Of a stretch of 55,321 nt of DNA, positions 33,962 to 42,064 are shown piece after piece; the first letter of the stretch is position 1, and each line of letters opens with the position of its first letter. Origin of the DNA: a virus. The translations under genes and the position numbers were made by a program. The DNA lies in IMG/VR virus record IMGVR_UViG_3300042549_005307, positions 1 through 55,321 of that record; one strand, 5' to 3'. The notes under the pieces are model-generated. The model made no database searches. It worked only from the letters and a program-made list of their open reading frames with translations, and had not been told where the DNA came from.

Positions 33962-34518
33962 GTGGATTATTACTACCAAAAAATAGAACCCTACACTTTG
34001 CCAAACAAGTAGAGCAATCTACGATATTGGAATTAACAAAGGGGATTATAGATATAGTTGAGGATGATGAATACTTAAAAAAATTGTATTCTATACATGG
34101 TTTAACATACGAACCTTTACCAATTAAGATATATATAGATAGTTATGGTGGACAAGTGTATCAATGTATGGGATTATTGGGGGTGATGGAACGTTCAACG
34201 ACACCAATACACACCATCGTTACGGGTGTTGCAATGAGTTGTGGTTTCTTAATCACATTAGGAGGTCATACGAGGTTTGCATACCCGACATCAACCTTAC
34301 TATATCATCAAGTTTCATCCGTATCGGCTGGAACGTTGAAGGATATAGATGATGATGTAATTGAGATGAAACGATTGCAAAAATGGATTGAAGATTTAAC
34401 TGTCCGTAGAACCCATATTAAGAAGGCAAGGTTGAAGGAAGTATATAAAGAAAAGATTGATTGGTATATCCCAGCTGAAGAAGCATTGGAGTTGGGTGTA
34501 ATTGATGAGATACTATAA
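33958..34518 (+). CDS. ClpP-like serine protease
   Basis: 186 residues. IYIDSYGGQVYQCMGL is the oxyanion-side helix; the nucleophile is Ser94 in GVAMSCGFLI, the His is His117 in LLYHQVS, and Asp168 (IDWYIPAEEALELGVID) completes the triad. Compared with bacterial ClpP, the nucleophile turn is changed (AMSC for AASM). No ClpX or ClpA partner gene is near. In phages such proteins act in head maturation or in control of host proteins; which applies here is open. Coupled to both neighbours. Confidence 0.9.
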   Translation: MSGLLLPKNRTLHFAKQVEQSTILELTKGIIDIVEDDEYLKKLYSIHGLTYEPLPIKIYIDSYGGQVYQCMGLLGVMERSTTPIHTIVTGVAMSCGFLITLGGHTRFAYPTSTLLYHQVSSVSAGTLKDIDDDVIEMKRLQKWIEDLTVRRTHIKKARLKEVYKEKIDWYIPAEEALELGVIDEIL

Positions 34519-34778
34519 TGGATAAGATAATTTTGGTTCACTACATTAATGTAGATGGAGTACCCAACAGTAATTTGGGAGAAATGATGGAAATGGTTAA
34601 GGAATCATTGGCAAAAGATGCTGATATTATTTCTTATATAGTTCCTATTAGAGATGAACCAACTCGAATTGAATGTGTGAATCCAAAGTTATTAAAAGAT
34701 AATGATGATGCATGGGATAATGTTAAGAGGATTTTAGATAGAAACCAAAAGGCAGTTGATAAATTTATAAAGGAGTAA
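34518..34778 (+). CDS. Hypothetical protein, 86 residues
   Basis: The start shares one base with the ClpP-like stop (TAATG). The sequence IILVHYINVDGVPNSNLGEM has an alpha/beta look, and the tail is helical. No match that I recognise. Its place suggests a link with the protease module. Confidence 0.75.
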   Translation: MDKIILVHYINVDGVPNSNLGEMMEMVKESLAKDADIISYIVPIRDEPTRIECVNPKLLKDNDDAWDNVKRILDRNQKAVDKFIKE

Positions 34779-34780
34779 TT

Positions 34781-35407
34781 ATGGATTTTATACATAGAAT
34801 ACCAAATTTATTATCAGAGGATTTTTGCAAAGATATTATAGAAAAATTTGAAAAATCATCATTGAAAAAAAAAGGTGCATCCTATAAAATAATAAATGGT
34901 AAAGTTATACAAGTATTAGAAGATACTATTATAGATGAAACTTTTGAAAGCAACAAAAAATCTACTGATATTTCTATATATCCAAACTTTTTATTAAATG
35001 ATGATGTTAAAAAAGAAAACTGGGATGATTTATTAGAAAAATTACATAATTGTTTGTTTTTAGGATTACAATCATATACCGATGAACATGATATTATAAA
35101 TGTGTTAGAAGCTACTGAATTAGAAGGATATAATATACAAAAATACCTACCCGGAGAGGGGTTTTTTAATTGGCATTGTGAAAATAGTGGATATGATTTT
35201 GGTGGAAGAAGATGTTTTGCTTGGATGATATATTTAAATGATGTTGAAGATGGTGGAACTGAATTTAAAGTTCAAAACCACGTTGAAAAAGCAGAAACAG
35301 GCAAGTTTGTCATATGGCCGGCATATTGGACACACGTACATAAAGGTCAAATAAGTTATACAAAAACAAAATATATTATAACTGGGTGGTTTAAACACAT
35401 TGATTAA
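34781..35407 (+). CDS. 2OG-Fe(II) oxygenase with H-x-E variant
   Basis: 208 residues. LPGEGFFNWHCENSGYD gives His132-x-Glu134 in the place of the usual H-x-D; His185 (YWTHVHKG) is the distal ligand and a Lys/Arg near 197 would bind 2-oxoglutarate. FAWMIYLNDVEDGGTEFK is the typical prolyl-4-hydroxylase core, and similar proteins are frequent in T4-like marine phages. A Glu ligand is rare but can bind iron. Confidence 0.85.
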   Translation: MDFIHRIPNLLSEDFCKDIIEKFEKSSLKKKGASYKIINGKVIQVLEDTIIDETFESNKKSTDISIYPNFLLNDDVKKENWDDLLEKLHNCLFLGLQSYTDEHDIINVLEATELEGYNIQKYLPGEGFFNWHCENSGYDFGGRRCFAWMIYLNDVEDGGTEFKVQNHVEKAETGKFVIWPAYWTHVHKGQISYTKTKYIITGWFKHID

Positions 35408-35410
35408 AAT

Positions 35411-35653
35411 ATGGAAGAAGAGAAAATAAAATGGGATGGATTTGATGGTGCAATCGTAGGAAATTGTTACTATACCAACCGATACATATATGATACAGAT
35501 ATAATGATTACTACCCTAATGACTAGAGATAGTATGAGTTATAGTGATGCTTGGGAGCATTTAGAATTTAATGTATTAAATCACCATTTAACAGATGCTA
35601 GTGGTAAATACATAACACCAATTCATTTAGTTAGAGAATACGAAATAGATTAG
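35411..35653 (+). CDS. Hypothetical protein, 80 residues
   Basis: Starts 3 bases after the oxygenase. KWDGFDGAIVGNCYYTNRYI then TRDSMSYSDAWEHLEFNVL suggests a small alpha/beta domain. It is encoded directly before the HNH-like gene. Unknown. Confidence 0.75.
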   Translation: MEEEKIKWDGFDGAIVGNCYYTNRYIYDTDIMITTLMTRDSMSYSDAWEHLEFNVLNHHLTDASGKYITPIHLVREYEID

Positions 35654-35654
35654 T

Positions 35655-36365
35655 ATGGGAAAAGATAGATTCTTTGCCAATTGGGAAGAAGATGAAGAGG
35701 ATAAATGGGAAGATGTAGACCAACCAAAAGAGGAAAAACTTACCACCGAAGAGCGTATCGAAAAGATAAAAGATACGATGATTAAGAAAAAATGGTCTAC
35801 TGGTGCATACCCACGTGGAGCAGGATTTCGTCCTATATTGGAATCTGATATATTAGATGCGCAAAACAAATCAAAATCTGGATTTGAAACTGCTAGAACA
35901 TTGGGTGTATCATATAATACCTATAAAAAATGGGCTAAAACATATGGCATATTTGAAAGAGCATTAAATCCATCTGGCATCGGTATTGTCCGTGCTAATC
36001 AAGTCCATAAAGGTGAAAACGCATTGGATATGATATTGAGGGGAGAAGGTAGACCTGATTATCCAATTGCAAGATTAAAACGCAGATTGATTACATCTGG
36101 TTACTTTGCAGAAGAATGTACCTGTTGTGGGTTTGATGAGAAAAGAGCAACCGATGGTAAAGTTCCGTTATTGTTGGATTTTTTAGATAATGAATGGCAA
36201 AACCATAAATTAGAAAATCTACGATTTTTATGTTATAATTGTTTCTTTCTATTGGTGGGTAAGAGAAAAATACCAAAAAGAGGAACTATTGTAACGCAAG
36301 GTGTGACAGACGATGGTGATGAAGATGAAGTGACAGAAGATGAATTAGAAAATACAGAAAATTAA
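35655..36365 (+). CDS. HNH-fold zinc protein with degenerate active site and HTH
   Basis: 236 residues. An acidic N-terminus is followed by a helix-turn-helix-like segment (SGFETARTLGVSYNTYKKWA, about 74-93). CTCCGFDEKR and LRFLCYNCFFLLVGK hold four zinc cysteines around the block LLLDFLDNEWQNHKLENL. In active HNH enzymes that block has D/H-H before the strand and a late His; here Phe replaces the catalytic His and no final His follows YNC. So it is probably DNA-binding only. The acidic tail may mimic DNA. Confidence 0.75.
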   Translation: MGKDRFFANWEEDEEDKWEDVDQPKEEKLTTEERIEKIKDTMIKKKWSTGAYPRGAGFRPILESDILDAQNKSKSGFETARTLGVSYNTYKKWAKTYGIFERALNPSGIGIVRANQVHKGENALDMILRGEGRPDYPIARLKRRLITSGYFAEECTCCGFDEKRATDGKVPLLLDFLDNEWQNHKLENLRFLCYNCFFLLVGKRKIPKRGTIVTQGVTDDGDEDEVTEDELENTEN

Positions 36366-36373
36366 ATAATACT

Positions 36374-36889
36374 ATGGATTTTATAATAAATAGATATGCA
36401 AATGTTTTATCTCAAGAAGAGTATAATACATTAAAAATGATTGTTAAACAGTTAAAATGGGAATACTCTGGCCAAAGTATTGAAGGTAGTAGTGGTAATA
36501 AATTTTGGTTTTCTGATTTAAGTGATAATCCATTTTTTACTGATTTTTTTTTAGAAAGATTACAAGAAATAACTAAAAATAAATATGTTTTAGATAAAGT
36601 ATATGCAAATGGTCAAACATTGGGGCAAGATGGGGGCTGGCATACCGATAGTGATTTTGATAATAGATACACTTTTTTATATTACTATAACGATTGTATG
36701 GATATATCTTTAATAGGAGATACTTATTTTAAAGATGATGATGATATACCATTAGCAGTATCACCCGTACCCAATAGTGCAATACTTTTTAATCATACTA
36801 TACCACATTATGGTGCTGCACCAAAACGAGCCTATAACGATTTACGTGTTACTATTGCATTTAAACTAACGGAAATACCAACTACTTAA
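36374..36889 (+). CDS. 2OG-Fe(II) oxygenase
   Basis: 171 residues. His90-x-Asp92 (GGWHTDSD), His141 or His145 (FNHTIPHYGAAP) and Arg152 or Arg158 give a complete site. The turn YNDLRVTIAFKL is the closing strand pair. One of six such enzymes in the window. An AT-rich inverted repeat follows its stop, then a promoter. Confidence 0.85.
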   Translation: MDFIINRYANVLSQEEYNTLKMIVKQLKWEYSGQSIEGSSGNKFWFSDLSDNPFFTDFFLERLQEITKNKYVLDKVYANGQTLGQDGGWHTDSDFDNRYTFLYYYNDCMDISLIGDTYFKDDDDIPLAVSPVPNSAILFNHTIPHYGAAPKRAYNDLRVTIAFKLTEIPTT

Positions 36890-36906
36890 AAAAAACTTAA
36901 AAAGTT

Positions 36907-36938
36907 TTTGGATATATGGAAACTTATTCGTATATTTG
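36907..36938 (+). promoter_or_regulatory. Host-type promoter (TTTG, 20 bp, TATATTTG)
   Basis: TTTG at 36907-36910, TATATTTG at 36931-36938. A weak AAAAACTT-AAA-AAGTTTTT inverted repeat just upstream may terminate the preceding gene and again overlaps the promoter. Confidence 0.78.
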
Positions 36939-36979
36939 TACAACTTAAAAATTAAAACAAATAAATAAACAAAAAAACT

Positions 36980-37189
36980 ATGGCGAAGTACTTTCAAGTA
37001 GCAGTAGAGTTACACACAGACAATGGTAAGGGTGGAACTAAAAAAGTAACAGAACAATATTTAGTGGATGCTCAATCCGTAACGGAAGCAGAAGCAAGAG
37101 TTGTTAAGGAATTTGAAGCATCTAACATTCAGTTAGAGTATAATATCAAAGGAGCGGCTCAATCAAAAATCGTAGAGGTATTTGAATAA
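36980..37189 (+). CDS. DUF4494-type protein
   Basis: 69 residues. KYFQVAVELHTDNGKGGTKK and VTEQYLVDAQSVTEAEARVV match the DUF4494 pattern found in Bacteroidota and their phages. Small ferredoxin-like alpha/beta fold expected. It shares a base with the next start, so coupled. Function unknown. Confidence 0.82.
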   Translation: MAKYFQVAVELHTDNGKGGTKKVTEQYLVDAQSVTEAEARVVKEFEASNIQLEYNIKGAAQSKIVEVFE

Positions 37190-37437
37190 TGGAAACGCAA
37201 GTTAAAGAAGAAAAGAAACTTGCACTCAAACGTGTTCCACCGGGAGATAAGTGGGTATTCGCTAATGGTTCATCCAAAGCAACATATCCATCTTTAACCG
37301 ATGGATTAGAGGCTTGGTATCAAACTAATGGCGATACTCAATTCTTTATGGATGCCAGAAAAGGCACGGTTGAAGTAGTTTCAACAATCGAAGTGGAAGT
37401 ACCACAGAAAAGATTTTCGCTATATGGCGAAGATTGA
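37189..37437 (+). CDS. Hypothetical protein, 82 residues
   Basis: Basic N-terminus (KKLALKRVPPGDKWVFANGS) and a strand-rich body. It directly follows the DUF4494 gene and shares one base with it. Not recognised. Confidence 0.74.
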   Translation: METQVKEEKKLALKRVPPGDKWVFANGSSKATYPSLTDGLEAWYQTNGDTQFFMDARKGTVEVVSTIEVEVPQKRFSLYGED

Positions 37438-37445
37438 TATTTATA
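37438..37445 (+). promoter_or_regulatory. TATTTATA box
   Basis: It starts one base after the previous stop and lies 25 bases before the ATG at 37471. Confidence 0.4.
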
Positions 37446-37470
37446 ATAGTAACCAAATAAATAAAAATAA

Positions 37471-37791
37471 ATGAATACAATTCTAATCATTCTCGCATTA
37501 GCAGCGGTAGCAGTTGGTGTGGTCTATTTCCTTACCAAAAGTGGTAAAATTAAAGACTCGGATGGGGATTTAATCCCAGATGTAATAGAGGATTCTATTG
37601 CAGAAGTAAACAAAACCTTTACAGAAACAAAGGTAAAGATTGAAAAAGTTAAGGAGCAAGTTGAAGATGTTACTAAAGCAGTTAAGAAAGTAGCCAAAGA
37701 AATGGGTGAAGTAGCTGATGTAGTACAAGGTAAAGAAGTTCCAGTAAAGAAAAAAAGACGTTATTATAAACCAAAAACAAATAAACAATAA
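37471..37791 (+). CDS. Membrane-anchored coiled-coil protein with calcium-like loop
   Basis: 106 residues. Membrane helix NTILIILALAAVAVGVVYFL, then KDSDGDLIPDVIED, a DxDxD loop like thrombospondin type-3 calcium repeats, then a coiled coil (KVKEQVEDVTKAVKKVAKEM) and a very basic end (KKKRRYYKPK). The architecture fits a virion or envelope linker. Unknown family. Confidence 0.78.
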   Translation: MNTILIILALAAVAVGVVYFLTKSGKIKDSDGDLIPDVIEDSIAEVNKTFTETKVKIEKVKEQVEDVTKAVKKVAKEMGEVADVVQGKEVPVKKKRRYYKPKTNKQ

Positions 37792-37801
37792 AACAAAAAG
37801 T

Positions 37802-37963
37802 ATGAAAAATTTATTATTCGTAGCGTTTATCGCATTAGGATTAGGATTAGTAGCTTGTGGTGAGAAAAACACAGAAGCAGCAGCAGATTCAGTTGCAGTT
37901 GATACCATAGCAGCAGATTCAGTAGCATCTGATTCAGTTGCCGTTGATTCAGTAGCTAAATAG
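37802..37963 (+). CDS. Small repeat lipoprotein, 53 residues
   Basis: ATG at 37802 opens 53 codons to TAG. Signal peptide with lipobox GLVACG (Cys19), then repeats of (A)DSVAVD. It is a short lipid-anchored, acidic tail peptide, followed by a strong terminator. Such lipoproteins can block receptor use by other phages (superinfection exclusion); that is inference. Confidence 0.78.
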   Translation: MKNLLFVAFIALGLGLVACGEKNTEAAADSVAVDTIAADSVASDSVAVDSVAK

Positions 37964-37985
37964 TTAAATCTATCTAATAATTAAG

Positions 37986-38009
37986 CCTCCCATTTTGGGA
38001 GGTTTTTTT
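37986..38009 (+). terminator. Strong intrinsic terminator
   Basis: CCTCCCA, a TTT loop, TGGGAGG, then seven T. It ends the transcript from the promoter at 36907. Confidence 0.93.
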
Positions 38010-38032
38010 ATGCAAAAATAATTAAGAAAAGT

Positions 38033-38064
38033 GTAGGAAATGTGAAATAAATTGCCTATCTTTA
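38033..38064 (+). promoter_or_regulatory. Upstream promoter of a tandem pair
   Basis: TAGG at 38034-38037, 20 bp after the TAG, then TATCTTTA at 38057-38064. The element and its leader resemble the promoter at 6388. Confidence 0.6.
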
Positions 38065-38102
38065 TAGGGTAATGAGAGTTAGATATAAAATAAAATCAAC
38101 AT

Positions 38103-38137
38103 TGGGTAAAATAACACCAAAAGTGGGTAAAATACCA
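38103..38137 (+). promoter_or_regulatory. Two direct repeats TGGGTAAAATA, 21 bp apart
   Basis: Copies at 38103-38113 and 38124-38134 lie exactly two helical turns apart, directly before the -33 box at 38138. They look like binding sites for an activator or repressor dimer. Confidence 0.5.
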
Positions 38138-38169
38138 TTTGACATTCTCAATTATTTTCACTATATTTG
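38138..38169 (+). promoter_or_regulatory. Proximal promoter of the VWA gene
   Basis: TTTG at 38138-38141, 20 bp, TATATTTG at 38162-38169, 24 bases before the ATG at 38194. Confidence 0.82.
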
Positions 38170-38193
38170 TATATACATTAAAAGATAGATACT

Positions 38194-40362
38194 ATGCTAA
38201 ACAACTTCTTCAAAGGTAAAACCGCTACGAAATCAGCCACATCTTTTTGGGCTAATGATTACGATTTAGATTATGGCTGGGATGATGGTGATGTGGATGT
38301 TCCTACGAGAACTGCTACTGAAAATTCTACCATACATTATTTAAAGTTAAATGCTCATCGTAGAGCCATTTCCAACTTCGTTAATATCCTTACCAACAGA
38401 AATATTCCTGTTAAGTTTACCGTCAAAGGTGATTCTTATACGGATGGTAAATCTGTTACTATCTCTTCCGATTTGAAGCCAGATAAGTTTGATTCTACGG
38501 TTGGTTTAGCATTGCACGAAGCATCTCATATTGTTCTTACTGATTTTGAAATCTTTGTTAATTACAAAGCAAATCCTACATTAGTTGATAAGTATTTAAC
38601 TGTTGTTGAGAATGTAGATACTGCTAATTCATCCCACCAAAGTTGGGCTAAACAACGGATTTGGGATTTAGTTAAGAACTTAACCAACTATGTAGAAGAT
38701 AAGCGTATTGACAATCACGTTTACACTACCTGTCCTGGCTATCGAGATTACTATCGTTCTTTATACGATACATATTTCAACGATGCTTCTATTGATAAGG
38801 GATTACTTTCAAATGAATATACTACGGAAACTATTGATTCTTATTTGTTCCGTATTATCAATATCACCAACCCTAACACTAACTTATCAAAGTTGCGTGG
38901 TTTAGGTAAGATTTCTAAATTGTTAAACTTAAACAATATCAAACGCATTACCACTACCCAACAGGCAGTTGAGATTGCTGAAGGTATCGTTGAGATTATT
39001 CTTCAATCTATTTCCGATGAAATGGAAGACGAGAAGAATGGTAATGGCAAGCAAGATGCACAGAATGGACCACAAGAAGATGGTGAAGGTTCTGGCAACG
39101 GACAAGGTGGTGATGGTGAAGGTGGTGAAGAAAGTGATGATGATTTAGAGGTTGAAATGGATGATTCAGAAGATGGTGATTCAGGTTCAGATTCTGGTCC
39201 ATCTGCTTCTATGAACCAACCACTTAAAGGTAAGGTTAAAGTTAAAGAATCCGAAGGTAGTGGTTCTGATAAAGGTGCTACTTTAAGTGAAGCTAATAAG
39301 AAGAAATTAGATAAAGCAATTCAAAAGCAAAAGGATTTCTTAAAAGGTGAAACTAAAAAGAAAGCAATTACTAATAAAGACGATAAAGCATTAGAACAAA
39401 TCGCTAAATCGGGTACTGAATTAGTAAATGTTGCCGGTGAAACTATTGAAGGTGTTGGTAAAGTTCCTCAAACGCAAGTAGTTGTGGTTAAGAAATTGAC
39501 AGAAGAGTTGATGAAATCGGAAAGTTTCCCATTAGCTAGAACTGATTGGAAAACAAAAGAATTAGTAGTTGATGAAATAACCTTACAAAAGGGGTTGGCG
39601 TTAGGAACTATGTTAGGCAAGAGATTGCAGGTTCGTAGTGAAGAGCGTGATACTGTCTACAATCGCCAATTAAACGGACGAATTGACCGCCGGTTAGTTT
39701 CTGCATTAGGATATGATTACCAAAATGTATTCTATACAAAAGAGGTTGATAAGTTTAAGAAAATCATTCTTCACATTTCATTAGATGCATCTGGCTCAAT
39801 GTCCGGTAACCGATGGAGACAGGCAATGACCACTACAATCGCTATCTGTAAAGCGGCTACGATGGTAAACAATTTGGATGTACAACTTTCAGTTCGTTCA
39901 ACAATTGATGGTGGCAGCTGGAACAATAACAAACCTTATATGGTGATTGCATACGATTCTCGTACTGATAAGTTTACAAAAGTTAAGCAATTAGTTGCGG
40001 CATTAGAACCCAATGGAACTACACCCGAAGGTTTGTGTTTTGAAGCAATTATGAAACACTTTACTGAATCAACAAACGATTTAGAATCTTATTTCTTAAA
40101 TATATCAGATGGTGAGCCAAACTTTGGTAATGATTCAATCAGTTATTCTCGTGATGTAGCAGTTAAGCACACCGCGGAAATGGTTAAGAGAATCAAACAA
40201 CGAGGTATTGGGGTGTTGAGTTACTTTGTATCTGATTACACACCATACGAAAGCTCAAAGCAAGTATTCTCCAAAATGTATGGTAAGGACGCTAAATTTA
40301 TTGATGTTAATGGTTTAGTTCCAATCACTAGGACTTTGAATGAATTATTTCTTAAAAAATAA
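38194..40362 (+). CDS. Metallopeptidase-like and VWA (CobT-like) protein
   Basis: 722 residues. Residues 104-112 (GLALHEASH) carry an HExxH zinc motif (His108, Glu109, His112) in an M-type peptidase-like domain. About 275-345 is a very acidic Gly/Asp/Glu linker. The C-terminal VWA domain has the MIDAS loop DASGSMS (531-537), a Thr near 610 and SDGEP (638 on). With the next gene, a MoxR ATPase, it forms a MoxR-VWA pair, as in CobS-CobT. Such pairs insert metals or remodel protein complexes. Cytoplasmic. The peptidase motif suggests an extra cutting step. Confidence 0.88.
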   Translation: MLNNFFKGKTATKSATSFWANDYDLDYGWDDGDVDVPTRTATENSTIHYLKLNAHRRAISNFVNILTNRNIPVKFTVKGDSYTDGKSVTISSDLKPDKFDSTVGLALHEASHIVLTDFEIFVNYKANPTLVDKYLTVVENVDTANSSHQSWAKQRIWDLVKNLTNYVEDKRIDNHVYTTCPGYRDYYRSLYDTYFNDASIDKGLLSNEYTTETIDSYLFRIINITNPNTNLSKLRGLGKISKLLNLNNIKRITTTQQAVEIAEGIVEIILQSISDEMEDEKNGNGKQDAQNGPQEDGEGSGNGQGGDGEGGEESDDDLEVEMDDSEDGDSGSDSGPSASMNQPLKGKVKVKESEGSGSDKGATLSEANKKKLDKAIQKQKDFLKGETKKKAITNKDDKALEQIAKSGTELVNVAGETIEGVGKVPQTQVVVVKKLTEELMKSESFPLARTDWKTKELVVDEITLQKGLALGTMLGKRLQVRSEERDTVYNRQLNGRIDRRLVSALGYDYQNVFYTKEVDKFKKIILHISLDASGSMSGNRWRQAMTTTIAICKAATMVNNLDVQLSVRSTIDGGSWNNNKPYMVIAYDSRTDKFTKVKQLVAALEPNGTTPEGLCFEAIMKHFTESTNDLESYFLNISDGEPNFGNDSISYSRDVAVKHTAEMVKRIKQRGIGVLSYFVSDYTPYESSKQVFSKMYGKDAKFIDVNGLVPITRTLNELFLKK

Positions 40363-40395
40363 TGAAAAAAAGTTCAAAAATATTTGGTAAAGACG

Positions 40396-40426
40396 TTGCA
40401 TAATTGAAATATTTTGCGTATCTTTA
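40396..40426 (+). promoter_or_regulatory. Promoter of the MoxR gene with shared upstream repeat
   Basis: TTG at 40396-40398, 20 bp, TATCTTTA at 40419-40426. The stretch 40389-40417 matches 6934-6962 with one mismatch, so these two units may be co-regulated. Confidence 0.75.
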
Positions 40427-40479
40427 TTAAACATTGAGAGAGTTACTAATTTTAAACATAAAACATAAATTCAATTCCT

Positions 40480-41703
40480 ATGACAAATTCAATTAAAAGT
40501 TCAGAGTTCGGTTACACAAATGAGATTTACAAATTGGAAAAATTACCCAATGGTAGAATCCAAATGATGAATACGCAAGGTGATGTTGTCACCGGTGTTT
40601 CACTTCACCCACATACTCGCAAACGTGCTTTGGATTCCAATTCGGCAGTTCGTGCTCACGTTAGTAAAGCGGGTAATAAAAGTTACAGATTAGTTGATAT
40701 GAAAGAATACGAAAAACTGGTTAAACCATTAAACACTACAAATGCAGAACCTGCAAATGAAATTCCAAATGAGCACAAATCAATTGTGGATTTCATTCAA
40801 AATGATTCGGTTACATTAAAACCTAAATCTCTGATAATTTCAGATTTGAAATGGAAATTCTTAATCCGTTCAGCAGTTAGGGCTCGTAATATTATGATGA
40901 CAGGACCTGCAGGTTCTGGTAAAACTTTAGCCGCAAAAGCATTGGTTGAGGCATTAGGTCGCCCATTCCACTACTTTAACTTGGGAGCAACGCAAGACCC
41001 GCGTGCAGCATTGATTGGTAATACTCACTTTGATAAAGGTAGGGGTACATTCTTCTCTGATTCTGCGTTTGTTACAGCAATCAAAACTCCAAATGCAGTG
41101 GTGTTATTAGATGAGTTAAGTAGAGCACATCCAGAAGCTTGGAACATTTTGATGACAGTTTTAGACCAGGGCCAACGATATTTGCGTTTGGATGAAGCAG
41201 AAGGTTCACCAATCGTTCCTGTTGCAGAAGGAGTTACTTTTATTGCTACTGCCAACATTGGTAATGAATACACATCAACTCGTGTTTTAGACAGAGCAAT
41301 TATGGACCGTTTCACAACTATCGAAATGGATGTTCTTAATAAGGAGCAAGAATTAGAATTACTAACAATGCTTTATCCTGGTATTGATTCCTACGATTTG
41401 AATGCAGTTGCAGAAATTGCTTCTCACACTCGTGACCAAATTCGTAATGAGGCAGGTAAGTTGAGTACTGCAATATCTACGCGTGCTAGTGTTGAAATGG
41501 CTGGATTGATTTACGATGGTTTCAATTTGGTTGAAGCTGCTGAAATCTCTATCTTCCCATTCTACTCTACCGATGGTGGTATTGATTCTGAAAGAACTTA
41601 CATCAAGCAATTGGTTCAAAAGTATCTACGTGATACCAATGAAGAGAAGCCATTGTTTGAAGAGAAGGTTGAAGAAAATGATGAAGAAAACATTGTTTGG
41701 TAA
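40480..41703 (+). CDS. MoxR/CobS-like AAA+ ATPase
   Basis: 407 residues. Walker A GPAGSGKT (142-149), Walker B VVLLDELS (207-214, Glu212), sensor 1 FIATANIG and an arginine finger near RVLDRAIMDRF. The N-terminal 110 residues are a separate domain. Family members work with a VWA partner, which is the preceding gene. A hairpin with GAAA loop follows the stop. CobS-like genes are frequent in T4-like cyanophages, where the role is unresolved. Confidence 0.93.
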   Translation: MTNSIKSSEFGYTNEIYKLEKLPNGRIQMMNTQGDVVTGVSLHPHTRKRALDSNSAVRAHVSKAGNKSYRLVDMKEYEKLVKPLNTTNAEPANEIPNEHKSIVDFIQNDSVTLKPKSLIISDLKWKFLIRSAVRARNIMMTGPAGSGKTLAAKALVEALGRPFHYFNLGATQDPRAALIGNTHFDKGRGTFFSDSAFVTAIKTPNAVVLLDELSRAHPEAWNILMTVLDQGQRYLRLDEAEGSPIVPVAEGVTFIATANIGNEYTSTRVLDRAIMDRFTTIEMDVLNKEQELELLTMLYPGIDSYDLNAVAEIASHTRDQIRNEAGKLSTAISTRASVEMAGLIYDGFNLVEAAEISIFPFYSTDGGIDSERTYIKQLVQKYLRDTNEEKPLFEEKVEENDEENIVW

Positions 41704-41715
41704 TTAACTCACTAT

Positions 41716-41739
41716 GGTTGGGTGTGAAAGCACCCAGCC
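41716..41739 (+). terminator. 10-bp hairpin with GAAA tetraloop
   Basis: Stem 41716-41725 with 41730-41739 (two G-T pairs), GAAA at 41726-41729, then TTTATCTT. The weak T-run makes it a leaky terminator or an RNA processing site between the MoxR gene and the next one. Confidence 0.65.
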
Positions 41740-41755
41740 TTTATCTTATATCATT

Positions 41756-42064
41756 ATGAAATATAATCCTAACGAAGAATTGACTCAAAAAGAGTTAAGT
41801 GCATTAGAAGAGGCAGATTTCTTTGAGTATTTAGACTCAAAAGCAGAGTATCTCAAAACAAAATCAATGCCTTTACCATCACGTTTAATTAAGAATTATG
41901 CATATATGACAGAGGCAGTTTCTAATATGGATGGTAATGGTGAAATACATAATATCGTAAATAATACAGCATTAGAAACTATCATCCGTCAGAACAAAGA
42001 ATTATCTGATGATTTGTTAGCAGAAAAATGGGAAGAAAAACTAAACAAAAAAGAAAATGATTAA
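41756..42064 (+). CDS. Hypothetical acidic protein, 102 residues
   Basis: The start at 41756 (MKYNPNEELTQKELSALEEA) is preferred, because an in-frame ATG at 41714 lies within the hairpin. The protein is helical and acidic (LLAEKWEEKLNKKEND at the end). It overlaps the next membrane gene by 8 bases. Not recognised. Confidence 0.75.
   Translation: MKYNPNEELTQKELSALEEADFFEYLDSKAEYLKTKSMPLPSRLIKNYAYMTEAVSNMDGNGEIHNIVNNTALETIIRQNKELSDDLLAEKWEEKLNKKEND

Noticed and set aside
39008-39202. Minus-strand His/Leu-rich open frame
   Set aside because: It is the complement of the acidic Gly/Asp/Glu linker in the VWA protein.
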